From an uncultured Alphaproteobacteria bacterium (GTDB lineage: Bacteria > Pseudomonadota > Alphaproteobacteria > RF32 > CAG-239), in the NCBI GenBank assembly GCA_934271195.1, contig CAKQRB010000019.1:1-48422 (forward strand): a DNA stretch of 48,422 nt, written 5' to 3'. Shown here piece by piece: positions 22,834-31,947 of the stretch (within the stretch, counting starts at the first letter, position 1; each line of letters starts with the position of its first letter). The notes beneath the pieces were generated by a model, which worked only from the letters and a program-made list of their open reading frames with translations, did not search any database and had not been told where the DNA came from. A program made the translations under genes and the position numbers.

Positions 22834-23292
22834 ATGAGAACAAAAAAACAAGTTGAAGAATTGGTTGTTTCTACCTTTGGTAAAATGATGAATGTGGAAG
22901 CAAATCTGTCTGTAATGGTTTCTCCGCAGAAAAGGGAATTGTTTATCAAAACTTTGCGAATTGTTTTTAACGATTTGCGTTTGCCTTATTCTTTGAGAGC
23001 TGCGAATTTGAAAGAATTTTCAGAAGCCATTTTTGCAGAGGAATTAAGAAAACAGCAATTTTTTGAGAATGTTCTGAGAAAAATTAATGAAGTCAGCAAG
23101 AAGAATTATGCTCTGGACAGTATAATTCTGGAAGAGAAAGATGTGAACTCCTTGGAGTTTTTCTTTGATTTCTCAAAGATAATTAATCCCTTGATCAAGG
23201 AGTCTGGTTTTTCGGTACCATATACGATTATGCTTCGTTGCCGAACGCCTTATAAACTGTCTGATTTATTTTATCGGCGCGGACAGTTCTAG
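22834..23292 (+). CDS. Hypothetical helical protein
   Basis: Not recognised. The 152-residue soluble protein is largely helical (MRTKKQVEELVVSTFGKMM, LRAANLKEFSEAIFAEEL) with no signal or membrane helix. The ATG is preceded by A/T-rich sequence without a Shine-Dalgarno, like the other accessory genes nearby. The 164-bp gap before it shows no clear element. A terminator follows at once. Confidence 0.6.
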   Translation: MRTKKQVEELVVSTFGKMMNVEANLSVMVSPQKRELFIKTLRIVFNDLRLPYSLRAANLKEFSEAIFAEELRKQQFFENVLRKINEVSKKNYALDSIILEEKDVNSLEFFFDFSKIINPLIKESGFSVPYTIMLRCRTPYKLSDLFYRRGQF

Positions 23293-23300
23293 TCGTCGTA

Positions 23301-23336
23301 AAAGCGAGTTGCCTTTATTGGGCAATTCGCTTTTTT
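23301..23336 (+). terminator. Terminator before trmL
   Basis: AAAGCGAGTTGCC pairs with GGCAATTCGCTTT (one G-T) around a 7-nt loop, then T6. Confidence 0.9.
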
Positions 23337-23398
23337 GTTGCCTTAAGACAGCTTTTGTTGTAGCAAAGGTTATATTGTTGGTTTTGAGGAGGAAAGAA

Positions 23399-23872
23399 AT
23401 GAGACTGGCACTTTTTCAACCGGATATTCCGCAAAATACCGGAACATTACTGCGTTTGGGCGCTTGCGTAGATGTGGAGCTTGACATTATCGAACCTTGC
23501 GGTTTTGTTTTTTCGGAAAGAGCTTTGAAACGTGCCGGAATGGATTATCTTGATTTGGTCAAATACCGTCGGCATGATTCTTGGGAAGATTTTTTGTATT
23601 ATCGTGCCGGACATCCGGAAGAATACGGTCGTCTGGTTTTGTTGACAACACATGCCAGCAAGCCGTATACGGAATTTGAGTTTTTGCCGAACGACATTAT
23701 TCTTATGGGGCGTGAAAGCGCCGGCGTGCCGCAGGAGGTTCATGATATGGTTGATGCTCGTTTGCTGATTCCGATGAATGAAAAAGCGCGTTCGATTAAT
23801 GTGGCGGTTTCGGCTGTGATGGTTATCGGCGAGGCTTTGCGGCAGACAAATCTGTTTCCGAGGCAGCGGTAA
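23399..23872 (+). CDS. trmL: tRNA (cytidine/uridine-34 2'-O)-methyltransferase
   Basis: A SPOUT methylase that modifies the wobble base of certain leucine tRNAs. The 157-residue product shows the three trefoil-knot motifs: NTGTLLRLGA at the start, ILMGRESAGVP, and IPMNEKARSINVAVSAVMV. GAGGAGG before the ATG at 23399 decides the start; the longer frame from 23309 begins inside the terminator. Its last 50 bp overlap the 3' end of ampG on the other strand. Confidence 0.94.
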   Translation: MRLALFQPDIPQNTGTLLRLGACVDVELDIIEPCGFVFSERALKRAGMDYLDLVKYRRHDSWEDFLYYRAGHPEEYGRLVLLTTHASKPYTEFEFLPNDIILMGRESAGVPQEVHDMVDARLLIPMNEKARSINVAVSAVMVIGEALRQTNLFPRQR

Positions 23873-25145
23873 GCGGAAAACGACGGCTGAGGTAAATTAA
23901 TATCAGTAGTCCGGGGACAGCCATTATGGTTGTGGTAATGAAAAACGGACTCCAGCCAATGTGCTGAACCAGCCAGCCGGAAGAAGAGGCCAGAACATCG
24001 CGCGCCAAGCTCATCAGAGATGACAGGAGAGCGTATTGAGTGGCGGTGTACTGCCGGTTGCATAAAGATGAGATATAGGCAACAAAGGCGGCTGTTCCCA
24101 TGCCTCCGGTGATGTTTTCGACCGAAATTGTCAAAGTCAGCATATAAAGGTTGTTGCCGGCATAAGTTTGGGCAACGTAGATCAGGTTGGACAATCCTTG
24201 CAGAATTCCGCAAAACAGCAGCCCGCGGGTCAGACTCATTTTGTTAAGGAGCATACCGCCGACAAGCATTCCGACAATGGTGGCGACTGTGCCGTAAATT
24301 TTTGTTATGGTGGCGATCTGTGAATAGCCGAAGCCCATGTCTTTGTAAAAAAGGTAGGCCATCGGGCTGATATAGGCATCGCTGAGGCGGTAGAGCAGAA
24401 TAAACAACAGAATCCATGCCCAGCCTGGGCGAGCCATAAAATCTTTGAACGGACAGATAACCGCGCTTTGAAAAAACTGTTGAAAGTGGGCGGAGGAAGA
24501 AAGGTTTTTATCTGAGAGGTATTTCGGGGTTTCTGCTTTGGGTTCCCTGATTGACAGAACGGCGGCAAGACCGATGAGAATGCCGCCCGACATGATGGCA
24601 TAAACATGATTCCAGCTCATAACGTCAGCCAGATATAAGGCACCGGCTCCGGAAAAAATAAACCCGAGGCGGTAGCCTAAAATAAAAGTTGCCGAGGCTG
24701 CGGCTTGTTCTGATATTTTGAAGTTTTCAACCCTGTAAGCATCAAGAACAATATCTTGTGAGGCGGAAGATACGCATAAAATAAGGGTCAGCGCCGCCAT
24801 TAATGACGGATTTTCAGCCGGATTGGTTAAAGACATGGCAAAAATAGACATACCCACCAGCAGCATTGTCAATAGCGACCAACTGCGGCGTCGTCCCATA
24901 AAAGACAACCCCGGTACCGGCAGTCGGTCAATGAGCGGTGACCATGCCCATTTGAAGCTGTAAGGGGTTTTGAGCAGCGAAAAAGTGCCGATGACGGCCA
25001 ACGGCAGTCCTGCTTCACCCAGCCACAGGCTCAGCGTATTAAAAACCAACGGAAAAGGAAATCCGCTGGAAAACCCGAAAGCAACCATTACCAGCATGCG
25101 GCGGTCGAGATATATTTTGGCGGCAGAGAGAATTTTTGTAAGCAT
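23823..25145 (-). CDS. ampG: AmpG-type muropeptide permease
   Basis: A major-facilitator importer that takes up anhydro-muropeptides for cell-wall recycling. The 440-residue protein has about 12 hydrophobic helices and AmpG-like blocks: GFSSGFPFPLVFNTLSLWL, KTPYSFKWAWSPLIDRLPVP, GRRRSW, SSASQDIVLDAYRVE. AAAGGAAC precedes the ATG. MltA in this window makes the anhydro products this permease would import. It converges on trmL with a 50-bp overlap. Confidence 0.92.
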   Translation of the reverse strand: MLTKILSAAKIYLDRRMLVMVAFGFSSGFPFPLVFNTLSLWLGEAGLPLAVIGTFSLLKTPYSFKWAWSPLIDRLPVPGLSFMGRRRSWSLLTMLLVGMSIFAMSLTNPAENPSLMAALTLILCVSSASQDIVLDAYRVENFKISEQAAASATFILGYRLGFIFSGAGALYLADVMSWNHVYAIMSGGILIGLAAVLSIREPKAETPKYLSDKNLSSSAHFQQFFQSAVICPFKDFMARPGWAWILLFILLYRLSDAYISPMAYLFYKDMGFGYSQIATITKIYGTVATIVGMLVGGMLLNKMSLTRGLLFCGILQGLSNLIYVAQTYAGNNLYMLTLTISVENITGGMGTAAFVAYISSLCNRQYTATQYALLSSLMSLARDVLASSSGWLVQHIGWSPFFITTTIMAVPGLLILIYLSRRFPLTAASETDLSAAKPRR

Positions 25146-25266
25146 CTTTGTTCCTTTGGTGTCAGTATATTCCCGAATGTCTTAAAACAGTTTTAATGCC
25201 GCTCTTGCATAAATGAAAAATTTTAACTACATAATGAGTATTGCAATATTAAGGTAAGGAAGAATC

Positions 25267-25794
25267 ATGACTACGATTTTGTGTGCACGCAGAGGTAATG
25301 AGGTTGTTATGGGCGGGGACGGGCAGGCTACGCTCGGCGAGGCTGTTATATTTAAGGCCAATTCCATAAAAGTAAGAAGAATCGGCAATGGGAAAATTAT
25401 TGCCGGTTTTGCCGGTGCGGCAGCAGACGGTATTACGCTGATAGAGCGTTTGGAAGGCAAACTGGAAAAACATGCCAACCAGCTTAAGCGGGCAGCGGTA
25501 GAGCTGGCGAAAGACTGGCGCATGGACAAGTATTTGCGTCAATTGCAGGCTTTTATGATTGTGGCGGACAAAGACGTTTCTCTGGTGATTTCAGGTACCG
25601 GAGAGGTTATGGAACCGGACGACGGGATTATCGGAATCGGTTCCGGCGGAAATTATGCCATGGCTGCGGCAAAGGCGTTGTATGACGTGGACGGGCTGCC
25701 GCTTGATGATATCGTGCGCAGGGCTTTGAAAATTGCCGGTGATATTGATGTTTATACCAATCATAACGTGATTATTGAAAAAATAGAAAAATAG
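25267..25794 (+). CDS. hslV: ATP-dependent protease subunit HslV
   Basis: The proteolytic double ring of HslUV (ClpQY). The 175-residue product begins MTTILCARR, so removal of Met exposes the catalytic N-terminal Thr; GGDGQATLG, GFAGAAADG and GIGSGGNYAMAAAKAL are family blocks. AAGGAAG precedes the ATG. hslU follows after 16 bp but carries a nonsense codon, so HslV may lack a full partner. Confidence 0.96.
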   Translation: MTTILCARRGNEVVMGGDGQATLGEAVIFKANSIKVRRIGNGKIIAGFAGAAADGITLIERLEGKLEKHANQLKRAAVELAKDWRMDKYLRQLQAFMIVADKDVSLVISGTGEVMEPDDGIIGIGSGGNYAMAAAKALYDVDGLPLDDIVRRALKIAGDIDVYTNHNVIIEKIEK

Positions 25795-25810
25795 AAAGGT
25801 TTTATAGAAT

Positions 25811-27130
25811 ATGACAGCAGCAACTACATTCAGCCCAAGAGAGATTGTTTCGGAATTAGACCGTTTTATCATTGGCCAGCAGGAGGCAAAGAAAGCCGTT
25901 GCCGTGGCTTTGCGCAATCGCTGGCGTCGGATGCAGTTGCCTGAAAAACTGCGGGAAGAAATTGTACCGAAAAATATTTTGATGGTCGGCCCGACCGGTG
26001 TGGGCAAGACGGAGATTTCCCGCCGTCTGGCCAAGCTGGCGAAAGCGCCGTTTATTAAAGTAGAGGCGACCAAGTTTACCGAAATCGGTTATGTCGGGCG
26101 AGATGTGGAAAGCATTATCCGCGATTTGGTGGAAATTGCCTTGCACAGCGAGCGGGACAAACAGCGTAAAACCATGGTTGTCAAAGCCGAGGCAGCGGCA
26201 GAAGAAAAAGTATTGGATGCTCTGGTCGGAAATAATGCCGGTGAGGAAACGCGTCAGAAGTTTCGTAAGTTGTTGCGGGAGAATCAGTTGAATGATCGGG
26301 AAGTTGAAATAAAAGTCTTAGATAATTCTAATGCCAGTATGCCGACGATTGATATTCCGGGGATGCCTGGGGCTTCGATGGGTATGATCAGTCTTGGCGA
26401 TCTTATCGGTAAACCGTTTGGTGATAAATATAAGACCAAGAAAATGAAAGTCGGCGATGCCTAGAAAGTTCTGGTTGATGAAGAAAGCGACAAGCTGATT
26501 GATGACGAGGCAACGACGCAGGCGGCGATTAAGGCTGTGGAGAATGACGGTATTGTCTTTATTGACGAGATAGACAAGATTACCGGACAAGACGAGCGGC
26601 ATGGCGGAGATGTTTCGCGTGAAGGCGTGCAGCGCGACTTGCTGCCTTTGATTGAAGGAACGACGGTTTCTACTAAATACGGTATGGTTAAGACCGATCA
26701 TATTTTGTTTATTTGTTCAGGCGCTTTTCATTTGGCCAAACCATCGGACTTATTGCCGGAACTGCAAGGACGTCTGCCGATAAGGGTCGAACTGAAGGCT
26801 TTGACGCATGAGGATTTTGTCCGCATTCTGACCGAACCGGAGGCGAATCTGATTGAACAGTATGTGGCTTTGATGAGAACGGAGAATTTGTTTTTAGAAT
26901 TTGAAAAAGAAGCCATTGACAAAATTGCCGACGTTGCCGTTCAGATTAACGAGAATGTCGAGAATATCGGTGCCCGCCGCCTGCATACGGTTTTGGAGGT
27001 TTTGTTGGAGGATATCAGCTTTGAGGCCTCTGAAAAAGCCGGAGAAAAGATAGTCATTACGCCGGAAATGGTGGAAGAAAAGCTTTCTAAATTTACGCAG
27101 GCGTCCGATTTGTCCCGCTTTATTCTGTAG
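25811..27130 (+). pseudogene. hslU: HslU ATPase gene interrupted by an in-frame amber codon
   Basis: The AAA+ unfoldase partner of HslV. Reading starts MTAATTFSPREIV with Walker A GPTGVGKT at residues 60-67 and proceeds to a TAG at 26462-26464 (codon 218). The same frame continues without gap: KVLVDEESDKLIDDE, Walker B IVFIDEIDKI, the arginine finger region, and the conserved C-terminus LSRFIL needed to activate HslV, ending with TAG at 27130. Only the one codon is wrong, probably from TGG or TAT/TAC. TAG is an ordinary stop elsewhere here (mltA, hemY, rplY, pth, hslV, gmk), so recoding is unlikely. A GTG at 26537 could restart the second half but gives no P-loop. Confidence 0.9.
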
Positions 27131-27139
27131 TTGTTTGCA

Positions 27140-28381
27140 ATGGGGTTTGGCGTTTATATTCACTGGCCGTTTTGCCTGTCAAAATGTCCGTATTGCGACT
27201 TTTACAAAGAAGTCAGGAAAAATGTGCCGCAAGATGAGATTATTGCGGGATATAAACGCGAACTCGATTTTTATTATCAATATACTTCAGCTAACGTTGT
27301 AAGCAGCATTTTTTTCGGCGGCGGAACACCGTCTTTGATCAAACCGGAAAATATTGCCGCGCTGATTGATTATATTTCAGGAAAGTGGAAAACAACGCCT
27401 GATATTGAGATTTCTCTGGAAACGAATCCGAATTCCGATTATCCGCAGATGTTTGCCGATTTGCGTCATGCCGGCATTAACCGTCTGTCTTTGGGCGTGC
27501 AGGCTCTTAATGAGGCAGATTTGCGCTTTTTGGGGCGAACGCATAATCTTGCAGAGGCTTATCAGGCAATAGATAAAGTTCTGCTGAATTTTGACAATCA
27601 TTCGTTGGATTTAATTTATGCGCGTCCGCAGCAAAAACTCTCCGAGTGGGAGAAAGAGCTGGAACAGGCTGCATCGTTTGGTCTGAAACATTTGTCGCTT
27701 TATCAACTGACTATAGAAGAGGGCACTGTTTTTGCCCGTAAAGGCATTAAGGCTCTGGATGATGAGGCCGCGGCGGAAATGTATTTGTTTACCGATGATT
27801 ATTTGGTAGATAAAGGGATTTATAAATATGAGGTTTCCAATTATGCCCGTTCCGGTTTTGCCTCCCGACACAATCTTCTCTACTGGACAGGCCAAGACTA
27901 CATAGGGATAGGACCATCGGCTCATGGCCGCTTTTGTTTTTCGGGTTTTAAGGGGAATCTAGAGCAGAAACTGCGAGATCGAAAAATTTCACGTACCTCT
28001 TTGTACGCTGAAAATTTTTCTCCTCTTGTTTCTACTCCATCTTCCTCCTTAAAACCCGAAAAATCATGTCAAGAAGAGAACTCTGGGCAAAAACTGCAAT
28101 ATCCAATTTATTATGCTTCGACATACAATTGTCAGCTTGAAGAACTTTCACAAACAGAAAGAGCAGAGGAATTATTGTTAATGGGCTTACGGCTGGTGGA
28201 CGGGATTGATAAGCCGCAATTTAAGGTCTGTTGCGGGTTGGATTTTGATGGATTTGTTAATCAGGAACGTTTGAAATATTTGTGTTCTGCCGGTTTATTA
28301 GTTGATACGCCGACGAATCTCAGAGCCACACGTGAGGGTTTTCCGGTTCTGAATAAGCTGGTAGAGCAGCTTTGTCCTTAA
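27140..28381 (+). CDS. hemW: HemW-like radical SAM protein with in-frame palindromic insertion
   Basis: HemW is a radical SAM protein related to coproporphyrinogen III oxidase HemN and is known as a haem chaperone. The 413-residue product has the cluster motif C12-X3-C16-X2-C19 (CLSKCPYCD), GGGTPS, ETNPNS and SLGVQ. After GIGPSAHGR it carries an extra segment of about 43 residues (about 266-308) coded by a 127-bp palindrome, before the usual C-terminal domain resumes (ERAEELLLMGLRL). The ATG at 27140 is used; it lies 9 nt after the hslU stop with no ribosome site, so coupling is likely. The end overlaps the next gene by 4 bp. Confidence 0.92.
   Translation: MGFGVYIHWPFCLSKCPYCDFYKEVRKNVPQDEIIAGYKRELDFYYQYTSANVVSSIFFGGGTPSLIKPENIAALIDYISGKWKTTPDIEISLETNPNSDYPQMFADLRHAGINRLSLGVQALNEADLRFLGRTHNLAEAYQAIDKVLLNFDNHSLDLIYARPQQKLSEWEKELEQAASFGLKHLSLYQLTIEEGTVFARKGIKALDDEAAAEMYLFTDDYLVDKGIYKYEVSNYARSGFASRHNLLYWTGQDYIGIGPSAHGRFCFSGFKGNLEQKLRDRKISRTSLYAENFSPLVSTPSSSLKPEKSCQEENSGQKLQYPIYYASTYNCQLEELSQTERAEELLLMGLRLVDGIDKPQFKVCCGLDFDGFVNQERLKYLCSAGLLVDTPTNLRATREGFPVLNKLVEQLCP
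27937..28063. repeat. Palindromic element inside hemW (GTAC-tip family)
   Basis: A 127-bp palindrome. The perfect 17-bp outer arms are TTTTTCGGGTTTTAAGG at 27937-27953 and the complement at 28047-28063. The tip is CGTAC (27992-27996), 6 nt, GTACG (28003-28007). Between them AGAAAC, GAG and GAAAAATTT segments also pair. The centre of the arms and of the tip agree within 1 nt. The reading frame stays open through it. Confidence 0.92.
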
Positions 28382-29280
28382 TCTATAACGCCGAATTTGC
28401 CGTTTACCAGAATCATCATGGCAATCAGAAAGAAAATCATGAATATTCCGGCTTTGACGGAGGCTGTATCCGGTACTTTGTTATATTTATTGGAAGCCAT
28501 AACGAACAGTGGCGACGTTAGCAGCAATGCCGTTACGTAGCCCGGGTTGGGGGCTATCCGCAAAGCCAGTGTTTTTGCGGTAATTAGTGCCGCGCTGAAG
28601 CTGACAATGTATAGTCCGGCGCGAACAACAACCGGCGAGAAGATGTTTTGAAAAAACTCCCTGACTTTTAATCTTTCCCTGTAAGCATAAAAAAATGAAT
28701 TGTAACAACCGCTGACAAAAGTTGAGACCGACAGATAATAAACAATGGCTGCCCAGGTACTGGAACCGTGGATGGCAATGTCTTTGGTAATAATGCTCAT
28801 AAAAGCCAAAGCCAGAATTACCGGCGCCATATAGGTTATGATTTCTTTGTTGACCGGACTTTTCAGCATTTGCCAATAGCTCAGCGTAAAACCAAAAAGC
28901 ACTAAAACCAAAGTGATGAACACTGTTCCATCATCAAAAAGCTTGATAAATTCGTGTGGTGTAATCATCCACCAGAGAACTGTGGTAATCAGGGTCGTGA
29001 GTACCATAACGCGTGATGTTGGTCCGGCACCATATTTGGCAGAGGCAAAGAAAAGGTGGGAATCGTAAAAACCGATTAATATTCCCTGAATAATAAGTAA
29101 GCTCCAGTAATACATGCTGGTCGGTACCGGAAAAAGCGGCATGAACGGAATGAAAAATACGGCAATGCCAAATCCGCGCCATATGCCCAGAAGATATCCG
29201 TTGAGTTTGTATTTTTGATTTACCAGCGTATATAAGGCTGTGAAGAATCCATATAAAAGACCATTGATAATCCAGATCAT
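28378..29280 (-). CDS. EamA/DMT-like transporter
   Basis: A 300-residue membrane protein with about ten hydrophobic helices and repeated halves, as in drug/metabolite transporters (IINGLLYGFFTALYTLVNQKY, then IPFMPLFPVP). Substrate is unknown. AAAGGGC lies before the ATG. It follows aroK by 46 bp on the same strand, so the two may be co-transcribed, and it overlaps hemW tail to tail by 4 bp. Confidence 0.75.
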   Translation of the reverse strand: MIWIINGLLYGFFTALYTLVNQKYKLNGYLLGIWRGFGIAVFFIPFMPLFPVPTSMYYWSLLIIQGILIGFYDSHLFFASAKYGAGPTSRVMVLTTLITTVLWWMITPHEFIKLFDDGTVFITLVLVLFGFTLSYWQMLKSPVNKEIITYMAPVILALAFMSIITKDIAIHGSSTWAAIVYYLSVSTFVSGCYNSFFYAYRERLKVREFFQNIFSPVVVRAGLYIVSFSAALITAKTLALRIAPNPGYVTALLLTSPLFVMASNKYNKVPDTASVKAGIFMIFFLIAMMILVNGKFGVID

Positions 29281-29326
29281 TCTCTGCCCTTTGAAAATAT
29301 TTATTACAATATTCTGATATGTAATA

Positions 29327-29896
29327 CTATTTTACAGGTTTTAAAGGCGTTTGCGGTGCTTTTCTGTTGAAGTCTGACAAGGCCTTAATGACGCGGTCAA
29401 CCGTGATATCTACCAATTCTTCTCTGGTTTCGACAACAATATCGGCTTCGGAGTAATAGGGATATTCTTCCTGAATGTATTTTTCCAGTTTGTCCTTGAG
29501 TTCGGTGTCATTGCCTCTTAAGAACGGGCGGTGCTTGCGGCCGGTTGTTCTTTTGTACAGGACATTGATGTCGGCTTTTAGCCAGATGGTGACGGCATTG
29601 GTTTTAGCCATGCTTCTGGTCTGTTCGGCAACAAAAGAACCGCCGCCGGAAGCCAAAACACAAGGCTGCCCCTGCAACAGGCGTTTCATGACTCTTTCTT
29701 CTCCGGCCCGATATTCTTTTTCACCAAAACATTTTAACACATCTAAAAGCGGAATGCCGGCTGCCTTTTCGACTTCCTGATCGCCGTCAATAAAGGGGAG
29801 GCAAAGCTTGCGTGCCAGCCTTTTGCCGACGCTGGTTTTGCCGCTGCCCATCAGTCCGACCAGCAAAATTATTTTATCTATTTTGGTTATATCCAT
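29327..29896 (-). CDS. aroK: Shikimate kinase
   Basis: Phosphorylates shikimate at the 3-hydroxyl in chorismate synthesis. The 189-residue product has the P-loop GLMGSGKT (14-21), the substrate aspartates D37 and D39 in FIDGDQEVE, ASGGGSF and the lid RKHRPFLRG. aroB usually follows; here it does not. The ribosome site is weak (GAAAG). It is divergent from the small-protein/xerD pair. Confidence 0.95.
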   Translation of the reverse strand: MDITKIDKIILLVGLMGSGKTSVGKRLARKLCLPFIDGDQEVEKAAGIPLLDVLKCFGEKEYRAGEERVMKRLLQGQPCVLASGGGSFVAEQTRSMAKTNAVTIWLKADINVLYKRTTGRKHRPFLRGNDTELKDKLEKYIQEEYPYYSEADIVVETREELVDITVDRVIKALSDFNRKAPQTPLKPVK

Positions 29897-29978
29897 TTTT
29901 TTAATTATTCTTTCAATTATTTTTGATATAAACTAATCAAATCTTTTGTAAGTATATTTTTTATAAGGTTTATACATC

Positions 29979-30128
29979 ATGAGACAGAAAAAATCAAAAA
30001 CATTATTTTATATTATCGGATTAATTGCTGTTTTGGCTGTACTTTTTTTGTTTTCGCGTGAGGTTCCAATGCAAATTGAGCATGTGGAACAGCCTCTTGC
30101 CAATGATTTTGTTTCAGGACAGGATTAA
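29979..30128 (+). CDS. Small bitopic membrane protein, 49 residues
   Basis: A basic start (MRQKKSKT), one membrane helix (about 10-25, FYIIGLIAVLAVLFLF) and a short periplasmic tail of about 23 residues. AAGG lies 10 nt upstream of the ATG. It ends 3 nt before xerD and so shares its transcript. No family is recognised. Confidence 0.65.
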   Translation: MRQKKSKTLFYIIGLIAVLAVLFLFSREVPMQIEHVEQPLANDFVSGQD

Positions 30129-30131
30129 ATT

Positions 30132-31049
30132 ATGTGTTCCAATGCCGAACTTTTGGAAGATTTTTTGGATATGATACGTTCAGAAAAAGGATGTTCGGAT
30201 AATACGGTGGAAGCATACCGCCGTGATTTGGAGCAGTTTTTTGAGTTTACAGGTGATATGGCGGCTGATCAGGTCAGTCGCCAGACGTTGACGGATTATC
30301 TTAACGAACTCGGCAAAAGATATGATTATGCCGCGAAGTCAGTGGCGCGAAAGATTTCAGTTTTACGGGATTTTTTTAAGTTTTTGTTCAGTGAGAAAGA
30401 GATTTGCGAGAATCCGGCGGCCAGATTACGCTCTCCCAAATTAGGAAAGTCTTTGCCGAAGTTTTTGACTGAAGCAGAGATTAAAAATTTGGCCGATACT
30501 GCTTTCAGGCATCAGAATCCGCGTATGCAGCGTATCGGAGTGATGATTCAGTTGATGTATGTATCCGGTCTGCGGGTTTCCGAGTTGGTGGCTCTTCCTT
30601 TGTCTGCTATTAATTTTGATAAAGAAATGTTGTTTGTCCGCGGCAAGGGAAGTAAAGCTCGAATGGTGCCGTTAACTTTTGGCGTTGCAGAGAAGATTCA
30701 AGAGTATGTTATTAAGTTTAGAGTAAAGTTTTTTCGGTCTAAACATGAACCTAAATGGCTGTTTCCGTCTTTGCATTCGGTGTGCGGGCATTTAACAAGA
30801 GATGCTTTTTTTAAGGATTTGAAGACATTGGCCGCTGAAGCAGGAATTTCTCCGGCAAAGGTTTCGCCCCACGTTTTGCGTCACTCTTTTGCCACATCGC
30901 TGTTACGGCATGATGTTGATTTGCGGTCTGTTCAGAAAATGCTCGGGCATGAAAGTATTACAACAACTGAGATTTATACGCATATTATTTCTGAAGATTT
31001 AATCAACAAGGTGATAACAAAGCACCCTTTGCAATATTTTAAGAAATGA
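30132..31049 (+). CDS. xerD: Site-specific tyrosine recombinase XerD
   Basis: With XerC it resolves chromosome dimers at dif. The 305-residue product has an N-terminal SAM-like core-binding domain (about 1-95) and the catalytic domain with the full set R148, K172, H247, R250, H273 and Y282. AGGA lies 7 nt before the ATG. XerD is preferred over XerC from overall look and context; this is less certain than the family. It converges on the zeta-like gene with 2 bp between stops. Confidence 0.92.
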   Translation: MCSNAELLEDFLDMIRSEKGCSDNTVEAYRRDLEQFFEFTGDMAADQVSRQTLTDYLNELGKRYDYAAKSVARKISVLRDFFKFLFSEKEICENPAARLRSPKLGKSLPKFLTEAEIKNLADTAFRHQNPRMQRIGVMIQLMYVSGLRVSELVALPLSAINFDKEMLFVRGKGSKARMVPLTFGVAEKIQEYVIKFRVKFFRSKHEPKWLFPSLHSVCGHLTRDAFFKDLKTLAAEAGISPAKVSPHVLRHSFATSLLRHDVDLRSVQKMLGHESITTTEIYTHIISEDLINKVITKHPLQYFKK

Positions 31050-31051
31050 TT

Positions 31052-31747
31052 TTATCTTTCATGGTGGAATTGTTCAAAAACACAGTTCATCATGTTTGAA
31101 ATCTTTTCCGGCGTCATTTTTTTGAGTTTATCGCTGGTAATCCTTATCATTTCTTTGCTGGTTTTGCGTTCTTTTAGTGAACCTTCTACCCATTTGGGGT
31201 AGCTGTGGAAGATAAACAGTTTGCTTTCATCCATTAAAAAAATCAGCTTGAACAGTGTTTTGCACGAGTTGTCAAAAACAGCGGAAACATCGCTTCTTTT
31301 AAGCATTTCAGGAAAATTTTTGATGATATTGGGATATCGGCGTTCAATAGCTTCTGCCGGAACGTTGTGTCCGCCTTCCCGTACGCGTTGCTGAACACGC
31401 AAATGTGACAATTCGACATTGGCCAGTCCAATGAAGATCGTCGCAATTTTGAATCCGGCTTTTTTAGCGCGTTCCATATATTTTAAGTGGGCTTTGCCGG
31501 AGGAGGTGGTTTCATAAACAAAGCTTTTTTTGGACTTTAGCTTTTTTTCCAATTCAGCAATAACGATTTTTCCGGCATCTATCATATGTTTGTTAGGATC
31601 ACCGTCGATTGCCAGTTCTTTGGCGATGTTGTCCATATTGATGGACGGCGCATTTTTCAGTAACGGATCGGTTTTTAATACTTTTTCATAAAATGTCGAT
31701 TTTCCGGCACCGTTTGGTCCGGCGATGATAACCATCCATTTGGTCAT
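31052..31747 (-). CDS. Zeta-toxin-like P-loop kinase
   Basis: The 231-residue product starts with Walker A AGPNGAGKST (9-18), then a conserved Asp in INMDNIAKEL, FVYETTSSG, and the basic RVREGGHNVP with an arginine-rich lid, as in zeta toxins that phosphorylate UDP-N-acetylglucosamine and block wall synthesis. Other AAA-type kinases share these features. Its ATG overlaps the stop of a 58-residue gene (ATGA), and GGAGA lies inside that gene. The pair has its own promoter just past rsmA. No epsilon antitoxin is seen. Confidence 0.8.
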   Translation of the reverse strand: MTKWMVIIAGPNGAGKSTFYEKVLKTDPLLKNAPSINMDNIAKELAIDGDPNKHMIDAGKIVIAELEKKLKSKKSFVYETTSSGKAHLKYMERAKKAGFKIATIFIGLANVELSHLRVQQRVREGGHNVPAEAIERRYPNIIKNFPEMLKRSDVSAVFDNSCKTLFKLIFLMDESKLFIFHSYPKWVEGSLKERKTSKEMIRITSDKLKKMTPEKISNMMNCVFEQFHHER

Positions 31748-31920
31748 TTGGCTTCTCCGATAATTACTTCCTGATGATTTTTGTCTAATTTGACAATGTA
31801 TTTTGTGCCGTCAGCTTCTTCTTTGATAAGCTGTCCATCTTCTTCATAATATTGGGGGTAGCTGTCAATTGTTATCGTACCGTCTAGGTGGACGAATTTT
31901 CTTTTAAAATATTCAAACAT
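31744..31920 (-). CDS. 58-residue partner of the zeta-like kinase, candidate antitoxin
   Basis: Starts MFEYFKRKFVHLDGTITID and ends NHQEVIIGEAK; acidic, strand-rich (GTKYIVKLDKN) and without a DNA-binding motif that I can see. AGGAAAA precedes the ATG at 31920. Overlap with the kinase start and a private promoter make it a two-gene operon in the order small protein then toxin-like kinase, usual for toxin-antitoxin loci. It is not similar to epsilon by eye. Confidence 0.7.
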   Translation of the reverse strand: MFEYFKRKFVHLDGTITIDSYPQYYEEDGQLIKEEADGTKYIVKLDKNHQEVIIGEAK

Positions 31921-31947
31921 TGTGATTTTCCTGATTAATTTGAAATT

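Noticed and set aside
26462..26464. TAG reassigned to an amino acid genome-wide
   Set aside because: mltA, hemY, the sugar kinase, rplY, pth, hslV and gmk end correctly with TAG at family-typical lengths, so TAG is a stop here.
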